A DNA stretch of 64,000 nucleotides from positions 43,420,144-43,484,143 of the forward strand of contig JARCOQ010000003.1 of assembly GCA_029207755.1 (NCBI GenBank). Direction: 5' to 3'. This DNA is from Chamaea fasciata. Lineage: Eukaryota > Chordata > Aves > Passeriformes > Sylviidae. The position numbers and the translations under genes are program-made. The notes under the pieces are model-generated. The model was not told the origin of the DNA, did not search any database, and worked only from the letters and a program-made list of their open reading frames with translations. This document shows, piece by piece, positions 37,035 through 49,600 of the stretch (position 1 is the stretch's first letter; every line of letters begins with the position of its first letter).

Positions 37035-37739
37035 ACTACAGACAGTACAATGAAAAACGTAGGGATCCTTCAGACAAGCATCTTTGGTCTCCCAGTTTAG
37101 CTCAATCCACAGTCTTCCTAAGTGCAAAAAGTACCTAAAAATTACCAACAGCCAAAGCTCTGGTCATTGAAAGTCAGGAGGAAATGAAGATTTGAAGATC
37201 TTCCTCACACTATACATTAAAGTACACATTACTGCTACAGCATTACTTAAGGAACAAATCCCCAAACCATCCTGAATTCTTCTTCAGTGAAGCTTTAGAA
37301 TGAGGCACAGAAATAGTTTTGAGTTGTGCCTATCCTTGAGAGAATGAGATAACAGATGATGAGTCTGCAGGTTACGTCTTAGGGGGATATCTGGGGGTGA
37401 GAACACCAAGCTGCTTCCAGGGAATCCCATCACCAGGACTGGCAGCTTCAGGACAAACACTTGTTTAGATAACCAGACATAAAAATATGACTTTCAAGAT
37501 TAATTTTCTCTAGCATGACTCTCAGCTTGCCATTTCACTCATGGGGTGACTCGGCATAAACATCGCTTTGGAAGCACCTACCTTGGACTTATTTTCACTA
37601 GGATAATGGTTCAGAGTCCACTGGAGACACACAGGTGCTGCTTTGACATCATGATAAGTGAAAACCTCAGGCAAGCTGAGGCAGAGTAGTGACAATCATA
37701 CCAATGTGGATTCAAAAGCGGCCTTGGGATTCCAGTTTC

Positions 37740-37755
37740 TGAGTCACGTGTGACT
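37740..37755. promoter_or_regulatory. AP-1/E-box inverted-repeat motif
   Basis: TGAGTCACGTGTGACT contains AGTCAC and its reverse complement GTGACT separated by GT, embedding an AP-1 word (TGAGTCA) and an E-box (CACGTG). It is a plausible bZIP or bHLH-ZIP site by sequence alone; function is unknown. Confidence 0.3.
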
Positions 37756-40700
37756 GGAGGCATTGCACTGGTGATGTGTTTCTTACTGGAGGAAGAGCTG
37801 CAGTACAGTGACTCATACTGAGAGTATCTGCCCTACGATTTGTCTAGCAGGGAATGCTGATAGTTTGTGGGGGGAAAATGGTCTTATTGCAAAGGAGTGA
37901 AATAATGGTACAATAGTAATAATAATTTACTTCTGCAAAGTGCCTCTTATTGTGAAGAATCACTCAATAGATTATATACTTGTATATATGGGGATCAATC
38001 AGTCCCCTCTGCAGGGGATGTGGCAACCATTCTGCATCAGCAATGCTGCACAGAAGCATTTTAAAGGATAAGTGAAGAACAGCTTCTCTAAAAATGAACA
38101 CAGAAAGAGGATGTTGTGCAGAAAAACCACCAAGACACGTTTATCAATATCTGTACTATCGAACAGGAAGCTCTCTTATCTTCTTTCCTAATTCCAGGGC
38201 AATGCCAGAACAAGGCTTTGTGTGAGCTTTAAAAAACACATGAGAAAAAACTGAGGCCCAAAGGAAAACAATAACTGCATGCCCGTTAGAGAGATGAGAA
38301 CCCAGCAGCCTACCCACATGGTCACATTCAGTCTCATCCCCATGGAACTGCACCCACAGAGCCAACCAAGAAACCTTGCCTTGACAAAACATGAAGGTGT
38401 TGCAGTTTAACCTCAGCTTAGAGGACCCCGTTAGATCAGACCACTAAACAAAGGGGGAACCCCATGTGTGAAAATGTGCCATCCACCTATGCAAGAGCAG
38501 ACAGCACTCCTCCCTCTCACACTTCCCCCTGGTGCTCAAAAATGCTGGGTCTCACACAGCCACAAAGGGGCGTATCTTCAGCTCACTGAGACATAGCAAC
38601 TCTTCTGGACTTCGTGATTTTGTCCCAAGTTAGGCCATCTGAGGATGTCATGTCTCAGCTCTCACCCACCACCAAGGCAGGAGCCCAAGCAGGCAAGGGT
38701 CTCCTTACCCCAAGGAGCCATGGTGCAGCCTCTACCCTGCCCAGCAGGGCACCAGGGCACCACCCAACTGGGGACCACGGTCCTCCTGCACCCTCTCATG
38801 AGGTGCCCAGGCTTCTATATCCCTGAAAAAACTGACTTGAGCTTCAGGACTGCTGGGAAAGGGGGTGAGCCCACCTTGCCTTCCACCTCGACAAACACCC
38901 CATACCATCCTCCTCCTCTCTGCTGTTAGTGATCATCTGGCTGCAGGGCAACCAAGGGAACAGACAGATAGAACATAAACTAAACTAAAATGTTGTCAAC
39001 TCTTTTGGTTCCCCAAGCCAACTCACAGTGCAGGGGTACTGACCCAGCACAGCCTTGGTCACCACACCCTCTGCTTTGCAGAAGATGAGCAAATCCACCA
39101 ACTGTTGGTACAGTTCTTAGTCACAACTGAGGAACCTGTGAGGATACCATACATGGGTGCAAACCACCACCAGCTACTGGTAAGAGTGCCTCAAGGGAGG
39201 GTAATATTTTCATGGCAAATTGCTATTGTCCTTCTTTTCACAATAATCATACAGAAATACAAAGCAATGTTCAAATAACTGTGCTTATTAACTCCGTATA
39301 AGGTGTTACATGAACTCTTTGCTGCACTGGCTACCTTTCAAACCACAAAAGGGCCAGGAAACAAGTCCCATACAATTTAAAAGTTGGTCTATTCCTGACC
39401 ATTACAAGTAGGCTTTAATATAAGAATTGCTGCAGTTCATGTATATAAGCAACCTGAAACAAAGGAAAAAAAGGCAGATGGTCTCTCAAGACAATGCCAG
39501 CCAAGCAAACAATAGACATCCAGTGTGGAAATTCAAAGACAACCAACAGTGACCTAATTGTTCTCCTATCAAAGTCTCTGGGGGTTTTGCTATTGATTTC
39601 CAATATAGCTGCTGTTTGCTTAGGCTGGAATTTAACAGTGGGGGAAAGACCTTTCCTTCACCTTCAGTTTTACAGATTGCCTCTTCCTGTTCATAACTGT
39701 GGAGTGCTTTATTCATGCCAGCTCAAGAACTTTTTAATATAGAAAAGTCATAAATATTCAACCTTATCAAATTTTCTCTTGGTTCAGTTTGGAAGCTGGA
39801 AGCGAGGCAGGAAAACCAGTATCATAGACTCAGGAAAAAAAAAAAAATCAGCAAACATTGCAAAGTCCTTTTGCAGAAAACCACGTGTACTGTCTGATAT
39901 GTATTCTTTACAAAGTGCTGCAAGAAATTTTAATCTGGGAAGATATGAGATGGATTCATGAATTATCTGACTTTTGGGGCAAAAGGAATAGGTAGGAGCC
40001 TAGACTGTGATACTATAGCAGTCCAGGAACCATTTAAACAAAAATCCCTTTAGATAACCAGCACAGGTTTATGTCAAACACACTCAAACTTTTGTATATG
40101 GGGCATCACACTCCTAAACCTCCCAGGATAGTACATTAGATATTCCTATGGCAGTAATGGCTAAAAACTGTCAGCCATGGTGGGATTTTTAATTTGTTCT
40201 CTGCTGATAGGAATGCCATGCTAGATGATATATGAAAGAATTCCCCCACAAGAAGTAAGGGTAGAGCCAACACACCTCAGAAGGACAGGGTGAACAAATG
40301 AGTGACATGTGGGTATCATATCTTTCCACCCCTGTGTTTGCACAGTACAGCTACCCACCCACCCAGGAGATATTTTTCAGATGCTATTTAAAATGTCAAC
40401 AAATGCATGTTTATGTAAAAATGTTAATTGTGCCCATGTGAAGGAAATCAAGATGATGTTAATGATCCTCTCTGCTCTTGCTTTGACTTAGTTTTCATTT
40501 GTTTCATTGAGTTGCCTCACTGTGGGTTGCAGGGTGGCTGAGGCTTAAAAGCACATATGATGGATCTCTCAGAGTGAACTACCCAGCAGCCTTTGTAGCG
40601 AAGGTCACATCTAAAATCATTCCCTTGCTCGTAATCATGTCAGAGTCAATAAGCATTCATATCTGAATACCAAATGTAGCAGTGCTGGTGGTTTAGATTA

Positions 40701-40862
40701 AGGAGGGAGGAACACAGGTCGGGCAACGAGACAGCTCTATTGGTTTTCTCTGTCACAGTACCTTTGATCAATACAGCTAGCATCTCTCATCACCTGTCCC
40801 ACCACATGAAAATATTCTACCTATCTCAGCAGAATAGCTTGCCTAAAGTCTCTTTTAATAAT

Positions 40863-40895
40863 AAAAAAAAAAATAAATAAATAAATAAAAAAAAA
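40863..40895. repeat. (AAAT)n / A-rich microsatellite
   Basis: An A10 run is followed by four or five AAAT units and an A9-10 run. Confidence 0.9.
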
Positions 40896-41727
40896 GATTA
40901 CTTCCTTGGTATTTTTACAGAACCTTGAAACAGGATATGTTCAGGTCTTTCTTCAAGGTGAGACCTGATCTTTTCAGCCATGAATTTGCAAAGCTAACAA
41001 AACAACTCAGACATGTTCATGAGGCTGTTTCCAATGTCACCAGGACAGATCATAAATTTCATCACTTCTGCCAAAACCAGGAGATAAGCTCTAGGCTAAG
41101 TTGCAAAGTCAGCGTAGTCAGCTCAAGGCTGAGCCCGAACGCTTCTGACACTCGCTCACATATGTTGAAGTACACGTAGTTAGCCTCTGGCTTTCAAAAT
41201 TGGCATTTAAGTAGCTAAAATCTGTGCTCCTCTCGGTCTCAAATAATTTTTACTGAGTGGAAAATAGAGTATGTAAATTATTAGTCCCAAGATTTGGGTA
41301 ATTGGAGGTTTAGGCGATTTATATCAGCAATTGCAACAACAAACAGAATGCTTCAGCATGCCTTTTGCATCTTTCTGGACCAATTGGTACTTAACAACAG
41401 TAAAATTCAAGGTTCATCGCTGACAGGCCAGTCCTCCTGACTGACAGCCAGAGCTTGTGAACTGCCTTCTGTGGTTTTTCTGCCAATGCTGTGCACAGGT
41501 TGCCTGAAATCTCACCTTTGTGGGAAATTGGGGAAAATGAGGAACTCATAACTTACTGAGTATTTTCAGACTAAATTTTTTTCTGAAGCAACATCTGCTT
41601 ATAAGTGGTTCCCATCACCCATTCAGAGCAGCCACCAGAGGGATGGGTTCACTGTGGCAAAACAATAACAACTTTGGAAACATTTTGAGTACATTTCAGT
41701 AAATTTGGGGTACCCTTCTGTGCATTT

Positions 41728-41868
41728 TTCCTTAGCTCAGTTTGTTGAAGCTTGGTTTTAATAACACCAAGGTTGTGAATTTGATCCCTGTATAGGCAAT
41801 TTACTTAAGAGTTGGACTCAATGATCCTTGTGGGTCCCTTGCAACTCAGAATATTCTGTGATTCTGAT
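41728..41868 (+). mobile_element. tRNA-Ile-derived SINE with CR1 tail (TguSINE1 type)
   Basis: The head follows tRNA-Ile(AAT): ttagctcagtttgttgaag (A box, from 41,732), then ggttttaataacaccaagg (anticodon arm with AAT) and gaatttgatccctgtat (B box, about 41,777-41,793). The tail is the CR1 3' end: gttggactcaatgatccttg (41,811), tgggtcccttgcaactcaga, then the octamer run attctgtg-attctgat (about 41,852-41,867). This head-tail fusion is the structure of TguSINE1, described in zebra finch and other passerines and mobilised by CR1 machinery. Divergence from tRNA-Ile at several stem positions shows an inactive, fixed copy. It is the best lineage marker in the window. Confidence 0.88.
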
Positions 41869-44800
41869 TCTCTGAGAAAAAGAGTAAGTTGAGTCAAAAA
41901 TTCCAGCACATTGCAGTCTGTGTGAAAGCTGGGTACACCAGACCTAAAGAAAATGTTGTTGTGGCAAAGCTGAAATCTTCAGTGTCAGGGACCTTACAGA
42001 GATATTCATGCCAAGGAAAACTTGTAACAATTACTCTCTTACTTTGTAACATCATACAGGATCCCTTCTGTGCTAGTAGAAATATCGACATAAAATACAG
42101 AGCAGTAGCAATCTAGACCAGTCACCGTGATGGCCATTCACCTGAACTCCAAATATAGCTCGCCTTGACCACACACATCTCTTCTAGTAATTGCTATTTA
42201 CTCACAAGAGAGTCCATTCACCTCAGAGCTTGGGAAGCCCTGGGAATATGGACCAGTGCTCACTTTTCCATGCTGGCAAAGACACCAATGATATTTGAAG
42301 TTACGTCTTCACCTACCTTCGAATATCACACCTTGTCAGGGTTTGCATCCCTCCCTTCTCATTACTGGTGTTTTTTGATTTGTTACACTCTTCAGAAAGT
42401 TTTAACCACCAGAACCATGGAGTTTGGTTAAGCAATTCTACCCCATGAAATAAAAAATTTGAACACCGTTGAAATGTGATATTTTCTGCCATGTTTGTAA
42501 GAGCTGCATTTAGGGTGAAAATGAAAGGGAAAGAGGAGAAAAGAGAGAAATTAGAACTCCCTAACTGATTCACAAACCAAAAGGATCAAGAATGCTTTGG
42601 ATTATTTATTCACAGTTAATGATTTTTCCAGCCCTAATTACAGCCGCTAGAACATTTTTCCTTGCTGCAATATTAATTATATTTCTTTCATGGCTTCTAT
42701 TTATATAAGCAGAAGATGAAATATGCAATTAGGTGATCAAATGCTGCAGTGGTGTCACTGATATTTTTTTTTCACAATAGTTATTATCCTCTTAAAACGA
42801 TGGTAAAGGTTGGGTGTAATGGCTGCCAGTCATTTACCACAGAGTTCAGAGAGTGCCAGGACAGCCCTAATGGAGTCCAAGGCATCCCCTGTCCCAAGAG
42901 CAAGCCCAGGTCTCCCAAAACAAAGACACATGTGCAGAACACTTTCTTTATTTGCAAAGGCTTGAGTATCAATTACAAACATGAAAAGAAATACAGAAGC
43001 TGAGGGACAAGGCTGCCAAGAAACACCAGATCAGGGTCAGGACAACACAAGATGCACAGTCCTAAAGAAAACTAAAACAAAGAAACTTCTGTGCCTATGT
43101 GCTGAGCAGAAGGCGGCTCAACACCACAGGCAAGGGTACCAACCAGCTGGAATATCAGAAAACCAAGACTCTGGCTTGGCAGAGAAGAGGAAATTAAAAG
43201 AAACCCTTGATTCCATCACCATTTTCTCTGGCTATGGGAACAATCTATCATGACACTTTATATTTAGCTGAGTGCTTGCGTCAGAAAGGATAAAAACAGG
43301 AAGGGCACTAATATCTTGATCTTTTATACTGCCCCATGTATACTGCTTTTCATAGGAGGTGAGTTGCTATTTTAGTTTTGTAGGCAGTAAAGCTGAAGTG
43401 CAAAAGAAAATAAAAATATGCTAAAGCACTACTGCATGATGCAACAGAAGAAATAATATTTCTACTATAGAAGCTACTATAAAATCTATTAAAGCAATAA
43501 GTTCTTAAAATTAATTTTTATGGCATGCTAAAAATAGAAAAAAAAAAGGAAAAAAGACAGCATAGTCCATAAAATCTTGGAGTAAATTATCCACGTGAAA
43601 AGACACATATTAATATTCAACAGCACATATAGTGGCATTATATCTGCTTATTTTACATCTCATATGATTTGTTCCCATAAAGAAAAGAACAGAGTAGATG
43701 TATCCCAGGGCTTTAGTTTTCTAGCTTGCAAGTGTGAGAAGGAGGGGGTTGCAAACTGGTTTTTACCCTGTTCTTTCATCAAAAGTCTATTTTGGTCAGT
43801 TCTGTGAACCTGGCTTCTAAGGTTAGTTGACTGTTTGCACATTCTGTATGGAAAATGAGAATAGTAGCACAGGTTCAAAGATTTCCTTTTAGAAAGAGAA
43901 GTATAAATATAAGAGGATTATCACATTTACTATTTAAAGTCCCAGTGACCTGCAGGATTTCTTACTATGAGTGCTGTTAATTGTCACACTTCTAGGAAAC
44001 AGTAAAATCTAACTAACAGAAAGGAAGCTGGTTAGCTTGTGCCTTGCTCTAACCCAGAGAATCAAGCCAAGCCAGACATCTAGTTATTGCAAGCATGCAC
44101 ATTTTTCAAGACCTGAAAAGACTGCAGAAAGTATAATGATTTTGGTCAGAAATTTATTGCCCTGGAGGGGCAGCTGTAAGGCTGAATCTCAAACTAGTGA
44201 GACAGTACCTTAACACTTGTCCTTTTGTAAGAAACACCATTTCACAGACTAATTGTGAGCCAGATTGCTGGTAAGAACACCCCACTGCTGGGACACACGT
44301 ATTACCCTAGTGTTGGTCAAAGAATATTTGGTGGCCAAATTTTCCTTTAAAGCTTCTCCAAAAGTGAAACTCTGAAAGGGGATCCAGTGATTTGGGATGG
44401 GTTTAATATAAGTGAAAGCTTAAATAAGTTTCCACAGCATTTACATCAGCTATTCCATCCAGTTAAGGTGAAACTGTTCTTGTGATGCTAAAGTGTTTAC
44501 ATTTACCTGATAATTTTGGCTTTCCATTTAAAATACTAAAGCATTACATTTAATAATTGATATTAAACAATTGAAATATAATCAGAATGAGATTGTTAAA
44601 TATTTTCAAATTATTTTTAAAGCAGGAATTTCCTTTAAAATACTTTTAAAACTTTGATTCCTATTTAGAGTGTAAGTTTTCAAATACTTGAATTTCTACT
44701 TTCTAACCAATTTTTGCCAAAGTGCTTTATTGTCACTACTGGGTTTTTGTCCATTTAATAAATAATTCCTACAGCTCACTCAGAGTTTATTGCTGGAAGT

Positions 44801-46075
44801 ATATTTCTGTAGGGAGTTCTTTTTTATGGCCATGACACTCTTCCCTCCAAATTTCACTTATTGAATTCCTTTTGTTTTCTTAGCTGACTTGGGCTTGCCA
44901 GGGAGAAATATGTAACTTAATATATTTGAGATAATAAGAGCCCTCACACAGCTGATGAAGCAGCAGCAGTGGCTAAGGTTGATGGGGAGCAGCAAACCCA
45001 TTAGAACAGGCTCGGTGTAGTGCCATAGAAATCAGAATGATTTTGCTGAGCAAAGGAGACATTTTTCTTTGAATGTTGCCTCCTTCACAGCAAACTAAAC
45101 TTCAGTCCCTCTCCTCAGAATCATGCACTACTTTCTAAGGTTGAAACACATGATGGATGGCCCACATTGTTTGAAGACAAAGCTGTTTATAAATATCTCA
45201 GCTTCTGACAAAGGGCCTGATCTCACTTATAACAATTTTAGCCCAGCTTTACATTAACTTATGTGAAAGAAGATCTATAACATATAAACTTTGGAGAGTA
45301 AAGCTTCTTCCAGAAACATGATCTGCTTCCTGTGTTTAAAAGATATTTGTGCTCCCTCTGTGGTGGGCTGGAGTCTGCAGGGATTTTTTTCCTGAGGAAA
45401 GACTGATTTATGAGGCTCTGTTCATATTGCTATGCAGTCATCCCCCTCTGCATTTAGGCCTTTACATTTTTACCTTCACCAGCACAGCTTATCAACAAAT
45501 GCATACAGCAAAAGAGGATGACCACTATGTGGCTGTCACCTGATGACCTCAGGGCAGACATTTGTCATGCAAATTTCTGTATCTCATAACACAGACTGTG
45601 AACAATACCAGGTATATTCACACAGTACAACCTGCTCTCATTTTAATCAACATAAGTAATTAATCTATCTTCCCAATTCCTGCTTCTATACTCTTGCAGC
45701 TCATTGCCTCCTTGCCCTCCTTTCTAGGCTTGATGAGAAATACGCACAGTTTTTCTCAAACATGTACCAGTCAAACCACTCATATGTCTGAAAACCAGTG
45801 ATGAAGGTGAGCTGGAAGATTAGAGAAGTGCTGCAGTAGTAGGTCATCCAGAAGAATTGGCTCTGGAGGGGAAAGCAGAGCCCATTAATAACAGACTTGT
45901 TTCTTTCCACTTCAGAGCTCTCAAGGTGCAAAGCTTCAGACGTGCAAGAGTTGACAGGCCTGCAGTACTTGCAATTAGGGTGTGCAGACAGGGGCATTTG
46001 GCACCAATGAGATGGTTTGTGGAGAAAATGTGCCATTTCAGTCATCTGAAAGAGGGAGCTTTAGACAGTTGTGAG
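41869..46075. other. Non-coding stretch
   Basis: No exon or known repeat is recognised. The block 42,595-42,790 is AT-rich with several ctaatta/attaat words and could be a conserved element. The frame at 42,749-43,003 (plus) has several Cys and Lys but no recognisable domain or splice sites. Confidence 0.5.
42595..42790. promoter_or_regulatory. Candidate conserved non-coding element
   Basis: This is a non-repetitive AT-rich block with homeodomain-type cores (ccctaattaca near 42,634, atattaattat near 42,670, gcaattagg near 42,726) and balanced complexity. That is the look of developmental enhancers, but cross-species conservation cannot be judged here. Confidence 0.2.
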
Positions 46076-46086
46076 AGGCAGAAATT

Positions 46087-46606
46087 GGAGGAAGATGGCA
46101 GCTGAACGAGGGCCAGGACACTTGTAGCCAAGTCACTGAGAAGGCTGGAGTTTAGGCAGTGGGAGAAGAGTGTCTTGGTGGTCAGATACTCTGAGAAGCA
46201 ATGCATCTGCAAGGAATGTCCCAATGGAGCAGCAGTGCAGTTGGAAGAGGGATCGGTATCACTGAGCCAAAACACAAGACTCCTGAGGAGCCAGAAGAAA
46301 AGACAATGAAGCCAAAGTTGAAAAGCAGCAAGCTCCGCCATGGCCAGATTTACAGAAGAAGGACAATCTGGTGAATTTCGAGCCAAAGTCAGGGCTCAGC
46401 TCTTCCATGAGTGAGTCTCTGAGCAGCTGCCTACAGAATGTGAAAAGTCCATGCAAAGCTTGGCTTCTGTACCCACTCCTAAGGAAGCAGTGCTGGGGTT
46501 CTGTGAGAGCCAAAGGCACAGGGACAATGCCTGATAAGTATGGGACTGAGGGTCTGGTTTCCCCAGTCTGAAACTCATTTATGTTAAGCTAGTGTTTAAC
46601 ATTTAC

Positions 46607-46652
<46 letters not shown>
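46087..46652 (+). pseudogene. Possible retroposed transcript (retrocopy) ending in poly(A)45
   Basis: A run of 45 A (46,608-46,652) ends a stretch that is less AT-rich than its surroundings. Near-matching words flank it: aggcagaaatt at 46,076-46,086 and aggcagaaaatt at 46,652-46,663, which differ by one A and could be a target-site duplication. The body starts ggaggaagatggcagc, a YY1-like 5' end. It contains an ATG in excellent context (gccatgg, 46,340) that opens 24 codons (MARFTEEGQS... to LFHE) before a stop at 46,412. No AATAAA lies just before the A-run, which weakens the case. Birds lack active L1, so retrocopies are rare. The alternative is a plain A-rich microsatellite. I do not recognise a parent gene. 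Confidence 0.3.
46608..46652. repeat. Poly(A), 45 bp
   Basis: Forty-five uninterrupted A form the longest homopolymer in the window. It may be the tail of the candidate retrocopy before it. Confidence 0.95.
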
Positions 46653-46656
<4 letters not shown>

Positions 46657-46663
46657 GAAAATT

Positions 46664-49600
46664 CACTCCTCAGACACAAGGAATAAAATATTACTCAGCT
46701 TCCCATCTGAAATACATAGTAGGACTCAAAACACTTAGGTAAAACTCACCAATACAATCCCCATAACTAAACAGAAATGAGAACATTAATTCAAAATAAA
46801 ACTATTTGAAAGTGAAATTGCTTTGTTATTGCAAATTATTTTCCCCTTCAGCTCAGGAGGGATTTTATTCCTTATTTCAGTATGATGAGAACTTGAATTT
46901 TGGTTGTGTTATTTTGTTTGTTTGTTTTGGGTTGTTTTATCTTTTTAATCTCTTCATGGCCAGATTATTATATCACCATCCACACGAAGGTTCTGTTGGC
47001 TTTGTTGGTCTACAAGTAGTAAAGTTTACTTTACAAGGGAAATCTAGCTTGATCATGTTGTTTCAGAAATATTAACAAAGGATGGCTTTATCTAAGTCAG
47101 CTGTCTAGTGAAACAGAGCAAAGGAAAATAAAATATCTGTATTTCTACCATTGTTTCTTCTACAAACCCTGAAGAGACTGAATAGTTACTTTCTCCATTA
47201 TTTCTTACTTTAGCAAAAGCTGTCCTTGTAAAACCCACCTCTATTGGTTTGGAGCACAGGCTTGACTTATATCTACTCAACAATGCTTACTTTAACACAG
47301 CTTGGAAGTACTGGTAAAAATATATCCTGTCTCAGGGAAAACAAACTGCAAAAGACTAGTTGCTGATTTTATCCATGCTGTAAGTTAATCTAACATGCAT
47401 GGTAACTCTATATACAAAAGGATTTCCTACAGAAATGTGGACTTACTTTACTACAGGAGGAAAATAAGTGAGCATTATTAGAGTAGTCAATGTGAGAAAC
47501 ATTGTGCTTGGCACTGAAATCACACTTGTGTAGAGCTGATTTAATTCTGATTTACATTAGTGGAAATTCAAACTGGTCGTGACTTTCTGGTTAATGTGAT
47601 GGTAAAACTCCCTCTCTCGTCACTGATTCAAAATGTTTCCCTCAAGGCAACTGTGACAGAGTGATGATTTCAAGAAGGCTGTTATCATTATGGCTCTGTC
47701 ACTGTCCATAGAACAAAATGAGCCTCAGAAACCTAAACTATTCTTTAAACTAGTGGGATGTAGAGCTGGAGAAAAACACTGGCTGAAGAAAACAGAATAG
47801 AAGGCCTTCCATCTTTACACAACTGTTTTCTGAAAATAATAGAGAATAAAAATAGGACAGTATAAAATCGGACCTCTCCATTGGTCTAGGTAATTTAGAC
47901 ATAGTTTTCTTAACTGTCTTTCTATCTCTTGTATTGCACACTGGTGAATCACTTCCTGCACTCTTGCTACACACTCTTTACTAATGATGACGTAAGCTAC
48001 AGCTGTAAGTGACAGAAAAAAAAAATCCTTCCTATCTTTTGACAAAGAAGTTGAAGTCTTCATGGAAAATGAAAAACTCTGATTATGTGGCACCTGCAGC
48101 TATGGCAACCTTCCAGAATGATTATCTAATAAAGTACAGAACAGTGGTAAACCTCTATTGCAGCCTGCCCAAATCAAATAGATTTTCAGCATAGAACAAC
48201 ACGTACCTAAAACTCTGTAAAGTGATGTGAGATTGCAGTGGTGAGCAAAATCAGAGCAATGTGTCACAAGCAATCACACGTTCTGGCCAGTCTTCCAGAA
48301 TACAAGCAGACATCTCTCAAGAGGAAAAAAGTAATGAAAGGGCTTAATCCATTCATTCTGTTTTCAACAGCAGGGCCCAATTCTGGCATAATATCACAAA
48401 TAGCATCTGTTTCATGTTGGCAATCAGTCATTCATCAGCATTTAAGCCACCATAAATTCATCAGTCTGCAACACACCTGAGGGAAAACCCAAGACTGGAA
48501 AAACAGGAATGTTGGTGAACCAGATAAAGACGCAATGACAGCTCAAGTTAGGAAAAGTCCTGGGCCCCAGTATCAGGACCCCTCCTTTTAAATGTGTGCT
48601 ACCAGAACTAATCCAAATCACACAGGCACACATATGTAAGCCATGTAAAAATCTTCGACCCTTTCCAAGACCCCTTTCCAAAACTAAGACCTCTATATCC
48701 AAGGAAAATATGACCTCTTCAGGGCTTGTCCAGCCTTAATGACTCTATGACTGCATGGTGTCAGTTTTTGCCACTTCCTTTGCTGTCTATTGCGCTGGGA
48801 TAAGCAATCCTGGGAACAAACTATAGTCCACTGCCTGTAGTCAGCACATGGCATCTCTGGAAGGGCAAGCATCCACTGCTGCCTGCCAGACTCCCTGGAG
48901 ATCTTTAACCAGAGCAGCAGGCACTGTTCTTGGTGCCAGGGTGCCATAGGTTGGCATAACTTGAGCCTTTACTTCTGCTGATTTGAGCAAGCTGTCCAAA
49001 TGCTGGAGATGAAAGGCAACAAACACACTGGCATTGCAGCACTTTCTGTCCTTAATAAGCACTTACGAAGGCAGGGTGGCTGCATCAAGGCTGCCTTTGG
49101 AGACAACTAGGTTTAGCGTCAGATATATAAAAGCAGCCTAAACATTACTTTGCTGGGGCTATTATCAGGTACTTCCATATGTGACTGCTGGTCTTAACTC
49201 ACAGAAGTCAGATTGATCACTTACGTTCCAGGAATGTACCACAACCCCTGCTCCAATATACATCCTACAATTCCTCCTTTTACAGTGACAGTTTCCAGGA
49301 ATGTTTTGCTAAAATTAAGCTGTATGTGCTCAAGGAAGCAATGGTTGAAATTCATTAAAAACATTTCAATTACCCAAATTTCTGATTTCTTTCAAACATT
49401 TCCTATGTAGTTGACACTAAGGGCATCCTGGCTGGCTCCAATCACAAGCCCAGCTGTGAGGCAGTTAGGACTGACCTCTACCTTTCTCTGCTTCACCCTC
49501 CCCACCCAGCAAGCAGCAGGCAGCCTGGCCTGCAAACACCACCCAAGTGCACTGACGGGTGCAGCACAGTGCTGAATTGCAACTCTGTCCCAGAAAATTA

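Larger units (their letters stand above)
37042..41727. other. Non-coding stretch
   Basis: No exon is supported. An E-box/AP-1-like inverted repeat lies at 37,740-37,755 and an (AAAT)n run at 40,863-40,895. Sequence from about 38,394 (gtgttgcagtttaacctcag) to about 38,960 is reminiscent of an ERV LTR start, but it lacks confirmable termini. Open frames at 38,614-38,929 are Pro/His/Ser-rich and look non-coding. Confidence 0.5.

Noticed and set aside
45701..46386. Two abutting minus-strand frames (115 codons each)
   Set aside because: They overlap by a few bases like an operon, but this is a vertebrate genome. The peptides have no domain, and the poly(A) signal nearby is on the other strand.
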